Positions 9,428 to 17,727 of a DNA stretch of 35,369 nt are shown piece after piece. Below the pieces are notes generated by a model. It was not told the DNA's origin, ran no database searches, and saw nothing but the letters and a program-made list of their open reading frames with translations. Source of the stretch: Nanobdellota archaeon (GTDB lineage: Archaea; Nanobdellota; Nanobdellia; Parvarchaeales; Parvarchaeaceae); assembly GCA_021846665.1 (NCBI GenBank), contig JAJZWM010000006.1, forward strand, positions 1-35,369, read 5' to 3'. The first letter of the stretch is position 1, and the number at the start of each line of letters is the position of its first letter. Position numbers and translations under genes: made by a program.

Positions 9428-10534
9428 ATGAATATGAAATACCTAGCAGCATTAAGCACTACTGTTGGAACAATAATGGGTGGTGGAATACTTGCTTTAC
9501 CATATGCAATAGAGAAAAGTGGATTTTTTGAGGGAATAGCACTTCTTGTACTGATAGGATTTGCGTCTATATTGATAACAATGTATACTGGTGAACTTTC
9601 AAGCCATTTCAAGAAACTTCATCAATTACCTGTGATAATAAGTAAGTATGCAGGTAAAAGACTAAGAATTTCGATTCTTATATTTCAAATTCTAACAATT
9701 TACGGAGCTCAGATAGCTTACCTTACTGGGATAGCATTGATAATGGTGTTTCTTTTTCACTTACCATATACAGTTTCCGTTCTTTTAGTGTTTTTGCTTA
9801 CTCTTCCTTTGATCTATAAAGGTTATAAATTAGTTGAGGATGCAGAAACTCCTCTGCTTTTCATAAAGATAGCTCTTATAGTTGCAGCGGCTTTGTCAGT
9901 TATTACAATAGTCAAGGATGCGAACTTCTATATATATAATATAACGAATCTCTTTGAGCCTTTTGGAATAATTCTTTTCTCATTTACAGGTTACACTGTA
10001 ATACCAGAAGTAAAGCAAGAGCTTGGAGGGATAAAGAAACTTACAAGTATTATTGTCGTTTCCTATATAATCTGTATTCTTCTTTATATCTTCTTCTCAT
10101 TTGCATTTGTTGGGGCTTTTGGCCCATTGGTTTCAACAGTTGCTACCGATGGGATACACTCATTTTACTATGAGATACTGTTTTCTTTAACGACATTGTC
10201 TCTTTTGCTAACACCATATATAGCTCTTAGCCTTGTGTTAGCAGATTCTTTTACTTATGATTTCGGAATAGAGAGAAAGTCAAGCATGTTTTTATCGCTA
10301 GCAGCTCCCTTTGCGATAGCGTTTTTTGACTTAAATTTTGAAAGTATTCTCGATGTTACTGGCGGAGTATTTATTTCACTCCTTGCTATGATGATACTTA
10401 TCGCTGTTTTAATTGAAAGAAGAAAAGCAAAAAAACATATAGGATACCTTGTACCTGGCGGTATATATCTTATAATATTTACTTTTGTAGTAATGCTTCT
10501 TGGTTTAGTATACACTGTTTATTCAATAATATGA
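9428..10534 (+). CDS. Amino acid permease (aromatic/hydroxy amino acid permease-like)
   Basis: LAALSTTVGTIMGGGILALPYAIEKSGFF N-terminus; about 11 TM segments. Confidence 0.85.
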   Translation: MNMKYLAALSTTVGTIMGGGILALPYAIEKSGFFEGIALLVLIGFASILITMYTGELSSHFKKLHQLPVIISKYAGKRLRISILIFQILTIYGAQIAYLTGIALIMVFLFHLPYTVSVLLVFLLTLPLIYKGYKLVEDAETPLLFIKIALIVAAALSVITIVKDANFYIYNITNLFEPFGIILFSFTGYTVIPEVKQELGGIKKLTSIIVVSYIICILLYIFFSFAFVGAFGPLVSTVATDGIHSFYYEILFSLTTLSLLLTPYIALSLVLADSFTYDFGIERKSSMFLSLAAPFAIAFFDLNFESILDVTGGVFISLLAMMILIAVLIERRKAKKHIGYLVPGGIYLIIFTFVVMLLGLVYTVYSII

Positions 10535-11523
10535 AAATTATAAAATTGGATAGTAAGAATAATCTGATAAAAGCAATAATAAAATCCTATAGTGATCTTA
10601 TTTTATTACAATATATATGCGAAAATGGAGATGAGTTGACTGCTTATTCAAGAAGAAAGGTCGTTGTCGGTAAATCTCAGGAGATAAAAACAATAAAGAT
10701 AACAATAATAACAGAAAAAGTAAAACTAACAGAAACATCTTTGGATATCGGCGGTAGAATAACCTACTCATCCGATGAAAATGTCCCATTACATAGGTAT
10801 CATACAATACAAATAAAGAAGGGAACAGGGTTTATTCTTAAAAAAACTAGGCTTTTACATTTTCAGGCTAAGCTTCTTAGACAAGCTGCAGAAACTTCAC
10901 CTAAAGTATTTATATGCGTTTATGAAGAAGGCACAGCATTCTTTTACATAATGTCGAATTATAGGATAAAAAGAAAGATGGACTTTTCAAAAGCAGTAAG
11001 CGGTAAGAGGTTCAAAAATGAGAGTAGGAAAGAATTTTTTACAAAACTTGCTGTCTTACTTTCCGAGGAATACAAGAAAGGTTACAATGCTTTCATAGTA
11101 GCAGGAAAGGCAATGGACAATGAGGATTTAAGGAAAAACTATCTTAAAGATAAAAGTATAATCTATGAAACAGTTTCATATGCAGATACTGGTTTAAGGG
11201 AACTTTTATCAAGAAATAGTATAAATGAAGCACTAGATAAAGCTAGACTTTCAATTCAAAGACAGTTAATCAATGAATATCTATTGGGGATTTCAAAGGA
11301 TGACAAACATTATATTTATGGGGAGGAAGAGATAATCAACGCTTTGGTAGAAAGGAAGCCACAGCAAGCTCTTATTTCAAAGGAATATATACTGAATAAT
11401 AAAGAAATTATCGAAAAGCTTGACAATCTTGGCTGTGAAATTATTCTATTCGATGAAAACGATGAATCGTTAAGCCAATTAAATTCATTTGGTGGAATTC
11501 TTGTAAAATTTACAGATATTTAA
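10531..11523 (+). CDS. pelA: mRNA surveillance protein pelota (Dom34)
   Basis: N-domain VGKSQEIKTIKITIITEKVKLTETSLDIGGRITY...HTIQIKKG; VSYADTGLRELLSR; overlaps the permease by 4 nt. Confidence 0.9.
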   Translation: MKIIKLDSKNNLIKAIIKSYSDLILLQYICENGDELTAYSRRKVVVGKSQEIKTIKITIITEKVKLTETSLDIGGRITYSSDENVPLHRYHTIQIKKGTGFILKKTRLLHFQAKLLRQAAETSPKVFICVYEEGTAFFYIMSNYRIKRKMDFSKAVSGKRFKNESRKEFFTKLAVLLSEEYKKGYNAFIVAGKAMDNEDLRKNYLKDKSIIYETVSYADTGLRELLSRNSINEALDKARLSIQRQLINEYLLGISKDDKHYIYGEEEIINALVERKPQQALISKEYILNNKEIIEKLDNLGCEIILFDENDESLSQLNSFGGILVKFTDI

Positions 11524-11546
11524 TCTAAATTAAAAACAAGTTACCT

Positions 11547-12611
11547 TTGAAAGGTAGAAAATTAAGTTTAAATACAAGAGACTGTGTTTATTTATTAATG
11601 AACAGTCCGAGCATAGCGTTTCTTTTGCCCGCATTTATAGGTCAAAAGCCTGTACAGAGAAGGCAGTTTTTAGATAAGCTGAATGCAGCAGTAAGTAAAC
11701 AGTCTATAGTGTTACTGGATTCAATAGAAACAGATGAGGATAGGTGGGAAAATCTCATAATTGTAAAGTTTGCGCACTTACGGTTTTTTGGAGAAAGTTT
11801 TAGGCTTGGTTTATCAGCGGCTTTGAACCTAGGAGCTGAAAAAATAGTTACATTTGAAAATTATTCTATAGAAAATGCAACATGGTTTACTGATTATTTA
11901 AATGGTGGTAATCTGATCGAAAGTGGGAAAAGGAACTTTAGGGAGATGTTAGTGACAGAAGTTTCTAACTTATTATCATTTGGAAATTCGTACAATAATT
12001 TTTCTTTTAATAGGATATTTACAAAAGAAGCTGCTTTACTCCTTATAGACACAAAGCTAAATGGAAAGTCTTTTCTTGTTGAATCAATAAATATACTTAA
12101 TGCACATGGTATACACACTACTGAAATAATAAGAGAAGAATACGGGAAGGATAATAAAAGGATAAATTTAGCAGAAATGGCTGAATCAATAATAAAGAGC
12201 TTTAATAAGACTTCGATAAATTATAGTTTAATCTCTTCGCTTTCTTATATCATTAATTTATTTATGGTATATACCAGCCTAAGCCTTGGTTTTTTCTATC
12301 CTTTAGCTGTTCTTTTTGGAGGTGAGATAAGTGGGCTTTCGAATTTTATTATAAATGAGAAGATAAACTTCAGGAATAAGGGTTTCCTTAGTTCCGCATA
12401 TCGTTTCGGAAAGTTTAATGCTTTTGTATTGGCAGTTGTAGCTTTCGATATATTAATGATTAGTTTTATATCAAAGTACATGCTTGCTTTTGGAAGGACT
12501 TATTTCTCAATTGTGTCTACCTTTTCAATAGTTGTAGTTTCAGCAATTTCTCTTTTCTTTACCAACAAGCTTATATGGGGGAAGGGAAACCATCAGAAGG
12601 TTTTCCTTTAA
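11547..12611 (+). CDS. Divergent GT2 glycosyltransferase-like (dolichyl-phosphate mannosyltransferase type) fused to a GtrA-like membrane domain
   Basis: FGESFRLGLSAALNLGAEKIVTFENYS resembles the GT2 DPMS core; C-terminal LFGGEISGLSNFIINEKINFRNKG is GtrA-like; TTG start. Confidence 0.55.
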   Translation: MKGRKLSLNTRDCVYLLMNSPSIAFLLPAFIGQKPVQRRQFLDKLNAAVSKQSIVLLDSIETDEDRWENLIIVKFAHLRFFGESFRLGLSAALNLGAEKIVTFENYSIENATWFTDYLNGGNLIESGKRNFREMLVTEVSNLLSFGNSYNNFSFNRIFTKEAALLLIDTKLNGKSFLVESINILNAHGIHTTEIIREEYGKDNKRINLAEMAESIIKSFNKTSINYSLISSLSYIINLFMVYTSLSLGFFYPLAVLFGGEISGLSNFIINEKINFRNKGFLSSAYRFGKFNAFVLAVVAFDILMISFISKYMLAFGRTYFSIVSTFSIVVVSAISLFFTNKLIWGKGNHQKVFL

Positions 12612-12627
12612 AATGGTTTTTATGATC

Positions 12628-12699
12628 TGGACCGGCCGAGATTTGAACTCGGAGCCTTCACGATGCGAACGTGACGTCATGCCATTAGACCACCGGCCC
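12628..12699 (-). tRNA. tRNA-Ala(CGC)
   Basis: GGGCCGG/CCGGTCC acceptor with G3:U70; TCACG-TTCGCAT-CGTGA anticodon arm. Confidence 0.95.
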
Positions 12700-12745
12700 G
12701 TATTCTTTATAAATAGCACTTGTTAATATTAATAATATTAAATTT

Positions 12746-13171
12746 ATGGCCAAAATTTCAAGAAAAAAGATAATAGAACAGCCATCTATTTACTTGTTTT
12801 TAGGTATAGTTTCTGCAATAATTATAGCTAGGCTTTATGTTTATTTGGGGGGAAATCTGGGGTTAAGTTATGATGGTATAAAGTTTCATCATATCTTTTT
12901 AGGTATTATACTGGTAATAGTCAGCGGTATAGTATTTTTTGCGTTAGATGAACAGCTTAGAAGAAACAATACAGCGATGTGTGTTACTGCTTTTGCTTTT
13001 GGTTTTGGTACCGGTCTCATATCAGATGAAGCCAATTTTTTGGTAAGTATAGGACAGTACTATAACTTGAGCAATTATTATAAGCCTATAAATTTGTATG
13101 TAGATACTGCTTTTATCCTTTTTGCATTTCTACTTTTCATTTTTTCAATATCTAAAAAGAAACGGAAATAG
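12746..13171 (+). CDS. Small integral membrane protein (about 4 TM)
   Basis: 141 aa; FHHIFLGIILVIVSGIVFFALDEQ...GFGTGLISDEANF. Confidence 0.65.
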   Translation: MAKISRKKIIEQPSIYLFLGIVSAIIIARLYVYLGGNLGLSYDGIKFHHIFLGIILVIVSGIVFFALDEQLRRNNTAMCVTAFAFGFGTGLISDEANFLVSIGQYYNLSNYYKPINLYVDTAFILFAFLLFIFSISKKKRK

Positions 13172-13237
13172 TTAACATTCAATGCTTCTTTAAGCTATTT
13201 TGATTTAACAATTTTATGCTTACTATATTAATTGTAG

Positions 13238-13783
13238 TTAATGGCTCTTTTTCTTTGTCGGCATATACTTTGGAATCTCATTTATACTGAAAAATACCAT
13301 TTTTCCGCTATCTATTGCAATTTTTAATTCATTATCTGCCCCTTTTGAATCTCCTATGACGGGATGATAATAAAGGATAGCATCGCAGTCTTTTAACCAT
13401 TCAATATCCGCTTTTGTATAATAATCATATGAAAGCGTTTTTTTACCGTATAAATGTACAAAATGGGATAAATGAGGTATGTAAGGTATATGCCCTCTGT
13501 CTATCGTATCTATTCCAAAGTTTATTGCATTTACTGTGTTTTCATGTGCAATTCTTGCATAATCATGTGCACTTGCATTATTTGGTGTGTAAGGGCCAGC
13601 AATATATATCCTTAAAGGACGGTCTATCTCATTTTCAAGATTATTTTTCTTCATGTAGGAAGCACACTCATTAATTATTTTAACCAATGTTTCCTGCGCT
13701 TTTTCTTTGTCTCCTTTTTCAAGATGTTCAGAAAGAAGCTCTAACTCGCTTTGCTTTTTCGAAAATTTATAGAATCCTTTCAT
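13238..13783 (-). CDS. Nucleoside 2-deoxyribosyltransferase-like / DUF4406 protein
   Basis: RIYIAGPYTPN...DIEWLKDCDAILYYHPVIGDSKGADNELKIAIDSGKMVFF. Confidence 0.75.
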   Translation of the reverse strand: MKGFYKFSKKQSELELLSEHLEKGDKEKAQETLVKIINECASYMKKNNLENEIDRPLRIYIAGPYTPNNASAHDYARIAHENTVNAINFGIDTIDRGHIPYIPHLSHFVHLYGKKTLSYDYYTKADIEWLKDCDAILYYHPVIGDSKGADNELKIAIDSGKMVFFSINEIPKYMPTKKKSH

Positions 13784-13822
13784 TATGATATCAGAAAACC
13801 TGATATATTTAAGGCTTTAAGC

Positions 13823-14218
13823 TCATCTGTAGCTTGTCTGCTTAAGTGCTCTTGCTGCGCTTCTGTAAGGTTTCTGGGCTTCAGTCTGTCTTTTATCGTC
13901 TACAAGTAATGTTCTATCATATTCCAAAAACTTTTTCCTAAGTGCTTTCTCTTTTTTTACAAGGCTTTTTGCGATTGCAGATCTTACTGTCTGTGCTCTT
14001 GCAACTTGGCCTCCTCCTTTTATTGTTATTACTATATCATATTTTTTGTAAAGATTATCAGATAATTCAATAGGCTCAGAAGCTATCATTCTAAAAAGTT
14101 TATCATTAAATGAATGCAATGATTTTCCATTTATGTATACATTTCCACTTCCTTCTTTTATTATGGCGTTTGCAACAGCCGTTTTTCTCTTTGCTACTAT
14201 CATTGCATTCTTTTTCAT
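13823..14218 (-). CDS. rps9: Ribosomal protein S9 (uS9)
   Basis: AKRKTAVANAIIKEGSGNVYINGK, KGGGQVARAQTVRSAIAKSLV, C-terminal SYR; downstream of L13. Confidence 0.92.
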   Translation of the reverse strand: MKKNAMIVAKRKTAVANAIIKEGSGNVYINGKSLHSFNDKLFRMIASEPIELSDNLYKKYDIVITIKGGGQVARAQTVRSAIAKSLVKKEKALRKKFLEYDRTLLVDDKRQTEAQKPYRSAARALKQTSYR

Positions 14219-14625
14219 TTTACCTGTTTAAGTATATTTGCAAGCTCTCCTATTTTAATCTTGTGTATTGGCTTATCAGTTCTTACTTTTGCAATATTGA
14301 TCATTTCTTTATCTTTTAAATCCTCGGGAATCGATTCGTATATCTTTATTCTTTTGAATGCTTCTCTTCCATGGTATCTCTTGTTTCTTATCATACCTCT
14401 GATGGCTCTTCTAACTATCCCTTTCGTATCCCTTGGAAAGAATGGCCCTTTTGACATTGTACCAATTCTTCTTCTTTCAAGGTATTTATTAAGTATATCA
14501 TTTTTATTTCCTACTATGACTATATCTCTTGCATTTACTATATCAACTTTCTCTCCTTCTAACGCCGATTTTGCTACGAAAGTTGAAAGTCTCCCCAATG
14601 TAGAGTCTTTTCCGTCAATTATCAT
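14215..14625 (-). CDS. rpl13: Ribosomal protein L13 (uL13)
   Basis: MIIDGKDSTLGRLSTFVAKSALEG..VDIVNARDIVIVGNK; GPFFPRDTKGIVRRAIRGMI. Confidence 0.93.
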   Translation of the reverse strand: MIIDGKDSTLGRLSTFVAKSALEGEKVDIVNARDIVIVGNKNDILNKYLERRRIGTMSKGPFFPRDTKGIVRRAIRGMIRNKRYHGREAFKRIKIYESIPEDLKDKEMINIAKVRTDKPIHKIKIGELANILKQVK

Positions 14626-14658
14626 ATCCTTAAATAGAATACATCTCTCAATTTAAAC

Positions 14659-14874
14659 CTATCGTTGTGTTTTATTTTTCTGTTCATTATCAGTTTTGAA
14701 CGTCGTTCCTAAATGCATTGTTTTTTCCCAGTTCTTTTTTCCCTTTATTTCTCTGCCTAAAGCAATAGTATTAGCAATCCATTGTAGTGCTCAATAAATT
14801 GGAGTAGTTACCCCTATGAAAGCTGATTTTAAATATCTATTCTCATCTCCTTTTTCCTTAAGTATAATAGTACT
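14659..14874 (-). pseudogene. Decayed ORF, possibly the C-terminus of a membrane GT2 glycosyltransferase, interrupted by in-frame TGA (14793-14791)
   Basis: Minus strand reads STIILKEKGDENRYLKSAFIGVTTPIY*ALQWIANTIALGREIKGKKNWEKTMHLGTTFKTDNEQKNKTQR* in one frame with coding-like codons. Confidence 0.4.
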
Positions 14875-14896
14875 CTATCGGTAGTTAGTTATTGAT

Positions 14897-15112
14897 TTAA
14901 ATAACTATCTCATTCTTTGCGGCCCAGTCTAAAAGCTTTATTACATCTTCTACAGAATACTTTCTTACTGTATCTGGTAATACCTTTAATATTCTATCTA
15001 AAGGAGGGATATAATCTTTTAGTGCTTGTGGTATAGCAGAATAAGCCTTTACCAGCGAAGTCAATATTTCCTGTGCATCTTCATTTGTTATGTCCGTTCC
15101 AGCAAATCCCAT
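14897..15112 (-). CDS. Small hypothetical helical protein
   Basis: 71-aa ORF directly following 15114..15335 on the same strand. Confidence 0.5.
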   Translation of the reverse strand: MGFAGTDITNEDAQEILTSLVKAYSAIPQALKDYIPPLDRILKVLPDTVRKYSVEDVIKLLDWAAKNEIVI

Positions 15113-15113
15113 G

Positions 15114-15335
15114 TCAATAGTATTTATAGTATTTACCCATCTTTGGATAAAAGCTCAATCCTATAAATATCAATCCTATCACTATAAAGATTATTGAGGT
15201 GTATACCTGCTGCAAAGGTATAAATGACAAGATCTTATTTGTGTACCCACTTATATCCTTTATATTTAATCCTAAAAATGATATTCCTCCTATTAGAAAT
15301 ATTATCAATCCTATCAAAAACAGTGATTTTATCAT
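15114..15335 (-). CDS. Small membrane protein (2 TM)
   Basis: 73 aa with two hydrophobic segments. Confidence 0.5.
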   Translation of the reverse strand: MIKSLFLIGLIIFLIGGISFLGLNIKDISGYTNKILSFIPLQQVYTSIIFIVIGLIFIGLSFYPKMGKYYKYY

Positions 15336-15418
15336 ATATTTTAATAGATTCTTCCATAATTTAACCTTTTCTTATAATATATCGCAAATTATATATTAGA
15401 TTACATACAAGAGAATCT

Positions 15419-15916
15419 ATGCAGAGGAAAAGATGCTTATTTTGTGGAATGCCTGTTGAAAAGGAATGGAGTTTCTGTCCACAGTGTGGTAGGCCTCTTA
15501 GGACACAGGGCATAAATATAAGCGGACTTAATATAGACGTTACAAAGATGGTAAATGAGCTCATACCTCAGGTTTTAAATGGAGTTTTCAATGGCTCTAT
15601 ATTTACGGATAAACAACATGAAAGTCAGCATAGCCATGAAAACAGTTCAAAACAGTCGTTTTCTGCAAAAGAAGTAATAGAACCTGAAGATCTAGTATCA
15701 AAACATGGAGATACGGTTATACATGCGATTTCTTTACCAGGAGTAAGAACAAAAAATGATATTGATATAAGAAAAATGGAAAATTCAATAGAAATAAGAG
15801 CAAAAAATGGCGATAAGCTTTATTTAAAAATAGTAAGAAGGGATAAAAAGCAAAGTATAATATCAGAAGAGTTTGCAAATGAAAATCTTGTCCTTGTCCT
15901 TAGAAAATTAAATTAA
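15419..15916 (+). CDS. Zinc-ribbon protein fused to a C-terminal Hsp20/CS-like beta domain
   Basis: CLFCGMPVEKEWSFCPQCGRPL zinc ribbon; DTVIHAISLPGVRTKNDIDIRKMENSIEIRAKNGDKLYLKIV. Confidence 0.65.
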   Translation: MQRKRCLFCGMPVEKEWSFCPQCGRPLRTQGINISGLNIDVTKMVNELIPQVLNGVFNGSIFTDKQHESQHSHENSSKQSFSAKEVIEPEDLVSKHGDTVIHAISLPGVRTKNDIDIRKMENSIEIRAKNGDKLYLKIVRRDKKQSIISEEFANENLVLVLRKLN

Positions 15917-15964
15917 ATAAAAAAATATAAAAATAGGTTTTTATTTTGTTTTATTCACTCTTGT

Positions 15965-16096
15965 TTATTCTTCGTCAATGTCATCCGAATCGTCTAAATC
16001 ATCATCTTCTAAGTCTTCGTCGTCCAATCCGTCTAGTTCATTTTCTTCGATGATTTCATCGTCGTCTTCTACTTTGTTCTTGTCCTTTTTGGTCAT
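15965..16096 (-). CDS. 43-aa ultra-acidic protein (MTKKDKNKVEDDDEIIEENELDGLDDEDLEDDDLDDSDDIDEE)
   Basis: Internal ATG preceded on the minus strand by GGGAGGTTAAT (strong SD); the longer track start (16219) has no comparable signal. Confidence 0.6.
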   Translation of the reverse strand: MTKKDKNKVEDDDEIIEENELDGLDDEDLEDDDLDDSDDIDEE

Positions 16097-16240
16097 ATTA
16101 ACCTCCCTGGTTTTGTTTTGCGCTCTGCCACTAAGCTTTACTTTTAAGAGATACATATCCTTTATAAATTTTTCTATAATTTGAAAATTTGTAATTATTT
16201 TAAGTTTTATTTTTTGCAATAATTAGATATTAATTATCAA

Positions 16241-16288
16241 AAGGTGAGCGAGAAAGCCCACATTCTTTATAGGTGGGAGGATGTCACA
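16241..16288 (+). mobile_element. Solitary IS200/IS605 (TnpB-type) right-end / omegaRNA-scaffold-like relic
   Basis: AGCGAGAAAGCCCACATTCTTTATAGGTGGGAGGATGTCAC: CCCAC/GTGGG hairpin plus AGGATGTCAC tail typical of TnpB-element right ends; no tnpB adjacent. Confidence 0.55.
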
Positions 16289-16318
16289 TTATTAATAAAA
16301 GACCAGTAGTAATATTCA

Positions 16319-16639
16319 ATGGCAGTATATAGAAATGATGGAAAAAGATTCAAGAGAGATTTTGATTATCTAATAAAAACTGCAAAGGAAGACAAGAGTC
16401 TTTCAGAAAGGTATACTTACATAGCTAAAAGAATATTGCTGTCTAAAAAGATAAGATTATCAAAAGAAGAAAAGTTTTTAATATGTAGAAGCTGTAATAG
16501 ATTACTTATACCTGGAGTTAATTGCAGGATAAGATTAAAGCAAGGTTTTTTAACCTATAAATGCTTAAATTGTGGAAGTGTTAGAAAGGTAAAATATGAT
16601 AAGAGGGTACGACGTAAATCAAATAGAATTAGTGAATGA
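16319..16639 (+). CDS. rnp4: Ribonuclease P protein component 4 (Rpp21/Rpr2)
   Basis: ICRSCNRLLIPGVNCRIRLKQGFLTYKCLNCGSVRKVKY zinc-binding signature. Confidence 0.88.
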   Translation: MAVYRNDGKRFKRDFDYLIKTAKEDKSLSERYTYIAKRILLSKKIRLSKEEKFLICRSCNRLLIPGVNCRIRLKQGFLTYKCLNCGSVRKVKYDKRVRRKSNRISE

Positions 16640-17042
16640 AATCGCAAAGAAACTAGAGGAAGAAAATTTAACTCCACCACCAGAATGGGCATTGTTTGTA
16701 AAAACCGGTTCAGCGAAAGATAGAGTACCTTCGCAAGATAATTGGTGGTATCTGCGTGCAGCAAGTATATTAAGAAGAATGTATACTAATAAAAAACCGA
16801 TAGGCGTTAACCGTTTAAGGAATATCTATGGAGATAAGGAAAAGAATAGATACAGTGGTAGGCATTTCAAGCCTGCAAGCGGTGCAATAATAAGACATAT
16901 ATTACAGGAACTAGAAAAAGCAGAGTTGATTAAAAAAGTAAAGGTACAAGATCATTTTGGGAGGGTTCTAACTCCAAAAGGCATATCCTTTACGGATAAG
17001 GCAGCTAAGGAAACAGCCAAAAAATATGGAATATCAGAATAA
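16596..17042 (+). CDS. rps19e: Ribosomal protein S19e
   Basis: PPEWALFVKTGSAKDRVPSQDNWWYLRAASILRRMY...VNRLRNIYG; overlaps rnp4 by 44 nt. Confidence 0.95.
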   Translation: MIRGYDVNQIELVNEIAKKLEEENLTPPPEWALFVKTGSAKDRVPSQDNWWYLRAASILRRMYTNKKPIGVNRLRNIYGDKEKNRYSGRHFKPASGAIIRHILQELEKAELIKKVKVQDHFGRVLTPKGISFTDKAAKETAKKYGISE

Positions 17043-17313
17043 AAACGATTTATTGGAATTGGAGCAGAGAAAGAAAATGGAGCAGTTAAAGCAGGATACT
17101 CTTGTAAAGTTCCTTACAAAAGAAGCAAGAGAAAGGCTTGGAAACTTGAGGTATGCTCATCCTGAATTAGCAGAAGAAGTAGAAAACATGCTTATTGATT
17201 CAGCATTAACAGGAAGGCTTAAGTCCGTTATAGACGATCAAAGATTAAAGGAATTGCTGCAAGCAATAGCGCAGCCAAAAAAGGAGCAGAAAATAAAGTT
17301 TGAGAACAAGTAA
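17026..17313 (+). CDS. DNA-binding protein, PDCD5/TFAR19 family
   Basis: LVKFLTKEARERLGNLRYAHPELAEEVENMLI; within ribosomal cluster. Confidence 0.88.
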   Translation: MEYQNKNDLLELEQRKKMEQLKQDTLVKFLTKEARERLGNLRYAHPELAEEVENMLIDSALTGRLKSVIDDQRLKELLQAIAQPKKEQKIKFENK

Positions 17314-17315
17314 AT

Positions 17316-17462
17316 ATGTCAAGGAACAAATCAGCAAATAAAAAAAGAGCATTGATAAGGCACGCGAGGAAAGTTAGTCGTCCACCCGTATTTGCGCAGA
17401 TAAGAAAATACGGTACAAGGAAGATGGATAGATCTAGAATGAATAAAAATGTAGGTAGATAA
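17316..17462 (+). CDS. rpl39e: Ribosomal protein L39e
   Basis: 48-aa ORF absent from the track: MSRNKSANKKRALIRHARKVSRPPVFAQIRKYGTRKMDRSRMNKNVGR; between PDCD5-like and L31e as expected. Confidence 0.8.
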   Translation: MSRNKSANKKRALIRHARKVSRPPVFAQIRKYGTRKMDRSRMNKNVGR

Positions 17463-17463
17463 G

Positions 17464-17727
17464 ATGGCAGAGCAAAAGATATTGATGGTAAATATGCGAA
17501 GGGGGATAGAAAAGGTGCCTCCTTATAAAAGGGCGGCGGCAGCTTCAAAATATCTGAGGGCTTTTATAAAAAGGCACATGAAGGCGGAAGCTGTTAAATT
17601 AAGTCAGGATGTCAATAATGAAATATTCAGTAGGGGAATGAAAGATCCTAAGACAAAGATAAGAGTAATGTGTTCTAAAGATGACAAGAAGATAGTTACA
17701 GTAAATCTTGTAAAACAGGGCCAGTAA
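17464..17727 (+). CDS. rpl31e: Ribosomal protein L31e
   Basis: VNMRRGIEKVPPYKRAAAASKYLRAFIKRHMK. Confidence 0.9.
   Translation: MAEQKILMVNMRRGIEKVPPYKRAAAASKYLRAFIKRHMKAEAVKLSQDVNNEIFSRGMKDPKTKIRVMCSKDDKKIVTVNLVKQGQ

Noticed and set aside
14261-14656. 131-aa plus-strand ORF opposite L13
   Set aside because: Antisense shadow of rpl13.
14791-14793. In-frame TGA as selenocysteine or recoded codon
   Set aside because: No SECIS-like element recognised and no functional motif at the site; pseudogene decay is simpler.
16097-16219. N-terminal extension of the acidic ORF
   Set aside because: No SD at the upstream start; internal ATG has a near-perfect SD.
17228-17548. 106-aa minus-strand ORF over the ribosomal cluster
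   Set aside because: Overlaps PDCD5-like, L39e and L31e genes on the opposite strand; spurious.
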